From NCBI RefSeq assembly GCF_947623445.1, contig NC_135242.1, forward strand, positions 3,720,001-3,784,000: DNA of 64,000 bases, in the 5' to 3' direction. The stretch is from Clavelina lepadiformis (lineage: Eukaryota > Chordata > Ascidiacea > Aplousobranchia > Clavelinidae). Shown here piece after piece: positions 58,801 to 64,000 of this stretch. The notes beneath the pieces were generated by a model. That model worked only from the letters and a program-made list of their open reading frames with translations. It was not told the DNA's origin and ran no database searches. Made by a program: the position numbers and the translations under genes. Within the stretch, counting starts at the first letter, position 1; every line of letters starts with the position of its first letter.

Positions 58801-60419
58801 GCAAAAGGGATTTCTTAGCGCACTTCCTACAGACCAATTTACAAAGCGGCGCCTAAGTTTTTTAAGCTCATTAGGCCTAGACCTCGAAGGAAGGACTTAA
58901 TTAATCACATGCCCGGAAGACTGAATCAGAATAAACTGCATTATCAGTTCTAAATTACAATTTGACAGTTTAGTAGGACGTTAAGCCGAGCGTCTCAGTT
59001 AGTTACATATTTCGAACCGGCTACATTTTCTTAGCTGAGTAAAATGTAGGCCGCTGCAACTATTTCATCAGCAACAGGCGTACTTGGATACCATTAGTAG
59101 GCCAAAGTAGTTACCTTATTTTACGACACTGCAATTTTGAACTGTATCATGGCAATTATAACTGTTGTTTACAGGTAGAACTTATCAACTAATCACAAGT
59201 CGGAATAGAAAAAATTTTCAATAAATTTCTGGATAAAAAACATAAATGTAAGGGGGCAGTCTTAAACAAATAGGGATTCAAAATACACAAGCATAATAGG
59301 ACGACATGTATTTTTCATCTTGACGTCCGATCTCGTTTGCGAGGTTCCAGACAAATGTTTTGTCATGCATCAAAAAACAACAAAGCTTTATTTGTAATAA
59401 AATGATTATTATCACCACTGGTTGTAACAAAGTTTAAACAGATGTGCCACTTTTTTAAAGTAATTTTGAATTGTGGATCATAACTGGACGTTTTAATATA
59501 CTGTATTTTGAAATGGCAAAATGTTGTGTCTTCCAAATAAAAAATACCTTGACAGATGACCCAAAATTGTAAGATGTCTATGCTAAAAAGACATAATCAT
59601 AATTATGAAAAATTATAATGTAGTACAGTACTGCAGGTTCAAATAATCCTTAATAAAATATAACAAACATAACCTAATAAGACATAAAAACAAGATGGCG
59701 TAAGTTTTTTTAATAAACTGGAAACACCACGTGGTATAATTTTCTTGTAGTTTTTCCTTTATTTATTCATTTTTATATTCACGTTATATTTAGTTATATG
59801 ATGTAACTTTTTGTTGCTATGAGTAACGCAATTCGCCATTTTCCAAACATTCATTCAATTTTTTCCAAGTTTATGACAATCTTAAATTTGTTTAACTATG
59901 TTTAACCAATGTTTATGCCTGTTAGACGATTATGCCAAATATTTTGTATTCTTAAGCAGAAACAAAAGTTAAATTTAAAGCTTCTAAGTTATTAAGCTGA
60001 CTTTGATCCACATGAAGTACCGGTACTTTGAAGTTGAAAAATAGTCTACGGATGGACAAGAGATGTTTTGTTTGAAATTTTAACTGGTTAAAAATTTTTA
60101 AAGACCTGTAAAGTTTAGTTAGAAAGTGTTGATGCGGACTTGGCTAGGCTACATGTTGCTAAGTATACTATGACTTCATTTTAACCGTCTTTTCTGTAGT
60201 TAAATAGAAGACCATAACTAGCCTATAACTGACCGTAACCTTACTAGGCTATAGCAACGAGCCAACGACAATAGCCTACCACTTCCTTTTTGTGTTGCGC
60301 AGGTAGGACACATAACTTGTTTGAAAACTTGGTGATGTAATTAGGAGCAACACAATTTTTGGTGGTAACTGCAAAACGATTAGGCTATTTGAAATTACAA
60401 TACAGCATTTAACGAAATT
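55862..60419. other. Interval between Id and CATIP
   Basis: Two weak coding hints on the minus strand. First, an ATG-led stretch at 57271-57157 (MAFSEPCGRPAVW...) stops at a consensus donor (TGGA|GTAAGT) and could be a first exon, but no partner was found. Second, the frame at 57737-58045 contains FVFITINPLIATMIW, which resembles the end of a rhodopsin-type GPCR TM7, without the rest of a receptor. The remainder is AT-rich with no recognised feature. Confidence 0.35.
57157..57271 (-). CDS. Possible isolated first exon, product unknown
   Basis: An ATG (57271) opens 38 codons that end at a strong GTAAGT donor in phase 1. The product is basic and Arg/Lys-rich (RPKQRFNKSKKMERKIRVEV). A second frame across the same stretch is also open (KWKEKYASKCEQCG). 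Neither is recognised and downstream exons were not identified, so this may be chance. Confidence 0.2.
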
Positions 60420-61526
60420 ATGGAGGAAACAAAAGTTGAATCAACCCGTTCTGATGACGATGACGTTGTAAAAGCAGGAGAGTCAGCAATAAACTTTTTG
60501 CAAAATATTGACCAGGAAGAACTCTTAATGTGCATTTTTAAGGACGACTTGGTCACCGTATCGGAGGACGGCAAATCAATTGGAGAGTTTGTGGCAAGTG
60601 TCGAAAAAGCGACTAAATCGGGAGAGATTTGCTTTCTAGTCCATGCGAGTAGCCAAGGAAAAGTTGAGGATATTCCAATGGGCACAAGCCTGCAGACTTA
60701 TCTTAACTCTAAAGATCTTTCGTTGGTCTACCAGGAGCATTATGAATACGTCAGAGTACCGGGACACGAACTTGAAAAACGTACAGAGATGGACATCGAT
60801 CGTGAAACTGGACAATTAACTGTAAAGAGACAGGTTACGCAAGGTGACGAGATCCGAAAATCCACTCATCGCTTTCCCAAAGAACACCTTATTGGTTTTA
60901 TCACCGAAGGATCTAACTTGCTTTTGCAGAGATTGCTGGTGCGATGTGGAATCCATGAAGAGATGGATTTTGTAACTCTCGACTCAGAATCAGGACACAT
61001 AGTCCCGATGACGTACAAGCCGCTACCAGAAAGGAAACAGCAAGTCGGGAAGAAGGAACTCACTGTAAGCGGCATAGAACGCTGTGTGGTATCCAACGCC
61101 GACCTTCCGTACACGTGGCAGTCTTATTTCATGGAAGATGGTCACCTGACTATGAGAGTTCAAGTGGGTTCGCCGGCCATCGTGACGTTGGAGAAGGTGC
61201 CACGCATGGTTGAACGCGAAGAAAGTGAAGAGAAACCGATCTTCGGAAAACAGCCGTTGGTTTGGGAGCAGGATATGGAAATGAACTCCAGATTTCTTCA
61301 AAGGAAAGAGGAACTGGTTGCCGGACACGAAAGATACCTCCGCGAGCACCCCGAAGCCACGGCACTTCTGGCGGATTTCTTCCAGTTCTTGCTTCTTCGT
61401 CGGCCTCGGGACGTTGTCGGATTCGCCGCGGACTTTTTCTCCACTTTCTCCAACTCGCTTCCCGAAGCATCTCCCTACAAACACTCTGCGAACGAGGCAG
61501 AAACTGAACCCTTATCCAACCAATGA
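60420..61526 (+). CDS. CATIP: CATIP, ciliogenesis-associated TTC17-interacting protein, 368 aa, intronless
   Basis: A single uninterrupted frame with a clean start (AATTATGGAGG) encodes a protein close to the usual CATIP length. Recognisable parts are SGEICFLVHASSQGKVEDIP, MGTSLQTYLNSKDLSLVYQE, YEYVRVPGHELEKRTEM and CVVSNADLPYTWQSYFMEDG. The C-terminal helix HPEATALLADFFQFLLLRRP with DVVGFAADFF resembles the RIIa/Dpy-30 docking fold (about residues 315-345). In vertebrates CATIP binds TTC17 and promotes actin polymerisation needed for cilium formation. The lack of introns contrasts with the many-exon genes around it, so an ancestral retroposition is possible, though no poly(A) tract is seen. 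Overlapping antisense frames here are shadows. Confidence 0.93.
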   Translation: MEETKVESTRSDDDDVVKAGESAINFLQNIDQEELLMCIFKDDLVTVSEDGKSIGEFVASVEKATKSGEICFLVHASSQGKVEDIPMGTSLQTYLNSKDLSLVYQEHYEYVRVPGHELEKRTEMDIDRETGQLTVKRQVTQGDEIRKSTHRFPKEHLIGFITEGSNLLLQRLLVRCGIHEEMDFVTLDSESGHIVPMTYKPLPERKQQVGKKELTVSGIERCVVSNADLPYTWQSYFMEDGHLTMRVQVGSPAIVTLEKVPRMVEREESEEKPIFGKQPLVWEQDMEMNSRFLQRKEELVAGHERYLREHPEATALLADFFQFLLLRRPRDVVGFAADFFSTFSNSLPEASPYKHSANEAETEPLSNQ

Positions 61527-64000
61527 AAATGTTGTTTGAAGTTTACTAAGTTGATACTCTATGGACGGTCCATTTAAAATTTGAAATGTGCGCGCGTTCA
61601 TTTATTCTTTGATAAGTGATAGTTTACTACATTTTGGTATTTGGTGTTTTGGTATTTGATATTACTAGAATATGGTATGTTTTGAAATCATATCTTTTTG
61701 GTCAGAACATTTCACAGTAAACTTGTGGGTATGTGTTAACCCTAAAGTTTTAAAAAGCGGATTCAGAAACGATTTCATAGAGATATATTTTACACAGTTG
61801 TTTTGTGTTTATTATATCGTACAAAAGTTATATTTTGTGGTGGTTTTGTTCAAGTTCATTTTAACGTAAGAATATTCTGTTGTGCGCGAACACGTTCATG
61901 ATCTCAACTGCGTTCGAAATTTCGAAATAACTTGTGCACTGTGTTCAGAATCAGATATGGCTAATATGTGCAGTGTTTAACCAAAAAATTGGGACGGATA
62001 AGCAATCACTATAATGTTAAGAGTCGTTCAAACGTTCGAGAAACGAAAGCATTTCTAATTATTATTTCAAAGGTGGTTGCAACAGTTTTGTTTAGGTTTT
62101 AAACACAAACAAAAGCATACTCTAAATCGCATGATTATGACTTGCTGTGAAAGGCAAGTTGCCTTACATGAGGCGGTAAAAGTTTTAACCCTTCTAACCT
62201 TTGCTGCTCTTTTAATCTCGTTACAAGAAAAATCGTTAATCACGTGTAATCTCGTGTAGTCTGGTGGACGTGGGGTTGGATTACACGGACACGAGGTCAC
62301 GGGAACAAATTCTTACTCGGCACAAGAGACGGGTTCATCGAAGTTCAAACTCGATTCCACCTATGAAAGGTAACCGTTGGCCTCAGGAAGATTGTAATTA
62401 TCCACTTAACTCATTTCGGACGACGCCGGGCGGTACTAGTATTTATTTACAGCCTCGTTATTTTAAGGCAAATATTTTACTTGCATTGTTAGTCGTGTCG
62501 GTAAGTTGTAGGCGTATAGGAAAAGTAATAAATTTTAGTTTTAAACATTTTCATGTCACTGCTTTTTGCCCTTTAAAATCACAACTAGCTATACCACAAG
62601 CACAACGTTCTTATACTTGACTATTTTATTTTAAAGCCAACATTTGCGTTGGTGCCAGATCTCATCTATATGCAAAGTCGTTTTCTTTGGTAAAAACGAA
62701 CTTTTGACACAAAACAACCTGTCAACAATATTGGCATAATTATTTATCGTAACTCATCATTGTTTGTACAAACCGCCTTTGATTGAGGTCCACGAAAAGG
62801 TCGCACGTGCAAGAAAGTTGACAGGAATTTTAGAAGGTGAAATATTTTATTAACTTTGTACAACTTGTTTAAACAGGTAGCACAAATAACAACACAAATA
62901 CAGCAGCTGCCCTATTGTTTCTCTTGTTCCCTTTTTGAAAATAAACAGCAATGAAATAAACACTTTCACATACTTTTACAATTATGAGATGCACAAATTA
63001 CCAAACTTTGCAGGGGCGTTATATCATTTCTATAAACACTTTTCGCGACTACGTTTTAATTTAAATTGGTTAAGATACTTCTAAAGCTAAAAACTCACGC
63101 GCTGCGTAATAATTATAACGAATAAAACAATAGAAATACTGTAATGTGCGTTTTACATCAGCCAGCCATAAGATAAGGTGCATGTATAGTCTCAAGGCGT
63201 TTCAGTTCTGCAACATTCACATCGTAAAATATTATTACTTCCCGCGTTAATAAGAAATGATGTGTGATGACGTTTCTAAATCAAAGTTTGATGACATAAT
63301 GGACGCAGTTTTAAGACTTAATCATTTTATTTCAAGATGTGCTTCCTCTGTATACGAAAGTTTTTTTCATTCGGAAAATTAGACATAATTTGCTGTGAAA
63401 TAATTAGCATAAGGTGCTGGCTTCAATGTACACGCGCTACCATATTTTACAAATAAATATTTGTTACGCTGTTTACTGTTTAAGTTTCAATACGTTTCAG
63501 GAATTCAAAAGAGAAAAATGTGATCAAATACTTTATTGTATTGTATTTAGAACCCGGAACAGTTGATTACCCCGTCAAAGGACAATATTGCTGATTAATT
63601 ATTGAAGTCAATGATTACCAAGGAAAATTGGTTCCAAACTCAAGGCAATGAAAAGTGATTTTACGCAACATTTCCTCCATGTAATAACCTGACATTAATG
63701 GCTGACACGAATTGCACAAGAGATTGCCAAGTGCTGACAAAGTTGCAAAATCACAGAGTGATGATCCAATTTGCTTCTATAAGCTTTATTATAAACCCCT
63801 CTAATCTAAGTGGATGTGGAAGTACAGTATAGTATAGTCTGCAATAGTAATAATAAGTAGATCTCACAAAATAGACAGCAAATAATTGACAGAACTGTAC
63901 ATTTAACGAAAATAAGTTTTGTAAGTAAAGAAATACCAATAAAAAAAACAAGTCAACTGCTAGGCAAAATCAAAAAGTAGCGTATAATACACGAAAATCA
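61527..64000. other. Right-hand flank, no gene recognised
   Basis: AT-rich sequence after CATIP, including its 3' UTR. Frames at 61672-61869, 62077-62259 and 62264-62620 (plus) and 62067-62300 and 63751-63951 (minus) have no recognisable product, no splice context and biased composition. No RNA gene or transposon end was found. Confidence 0.45.

Noticed and set aside
61023-61484. 153-codon minus-strand frame and neighbouring frames
   Set aside because: Antisense or alternative-frame shadows of CATIP.

Overview
The window looks like tunicate (ascidian) nuclear DNA. It is AT-rich, its genes have many short exons and compact introns, and its clearest gene is a single Tbx1/10-type T-box factor, the form expected in a chordate that did not undergo vertebrate duplication. 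The species cannot be fixed from the sequence alone. Most of the gene structure here was worked out by joining exons by hand, using splice sites, reading phase and protein family.

Layout: 1-4140 is repeat territory, with two blocks of a ~76-bp minisatellite separated by a 5'-truncated LINE reverse-transcriptase fragment. From 5045 to 13685 lies a plus-strand cluster of three small multi-exon genes: two paralogous RING-only proteins, then an unrecognised 169-residue protein. The third gene carries a probable hAT-type MITE and a very young gag-only LTR retrotransposon in its introns. From 15965 to 26431 (minus) is a complete 7-exon Tbx1/10 gene. From 34488 to 36633 (minus) is a 5-exon cyclin A gene with a D-box and a KEN box. 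From 40362 to about 48056 (minus) is a gene of about 28 exons for a type II membrane glycoprotein with a very long coiled-coil ectodomain, built mostly from phase-0 exons of 81-87 nt (about four heptads each). A degraded hAT transposon lies at 53089-53924. From 55271 to 55861 (minus) is an Id-like HLH gene. From 60420 to 61526 (plus) is an intronless CATIP (ciliogenesis) gene.

The genes do not form one pathway. Tbx1/10 and Id are developmental regulators, cyclin A drives S/M phase, CATIP serves cilia, and the RING pair are probable ubiquitin ligases. The most interesting candidates for new biology are the coiled-coil membrane protein with heptad-sized exons, the small RING/unknown cluster, and the gag-only LTR element. 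Long stretches (26.4-34.5 kb, 36.6-40.3 kb, 48.1-53.1 kb, 61.5-64 kb) hold nothing I can support as a gene.
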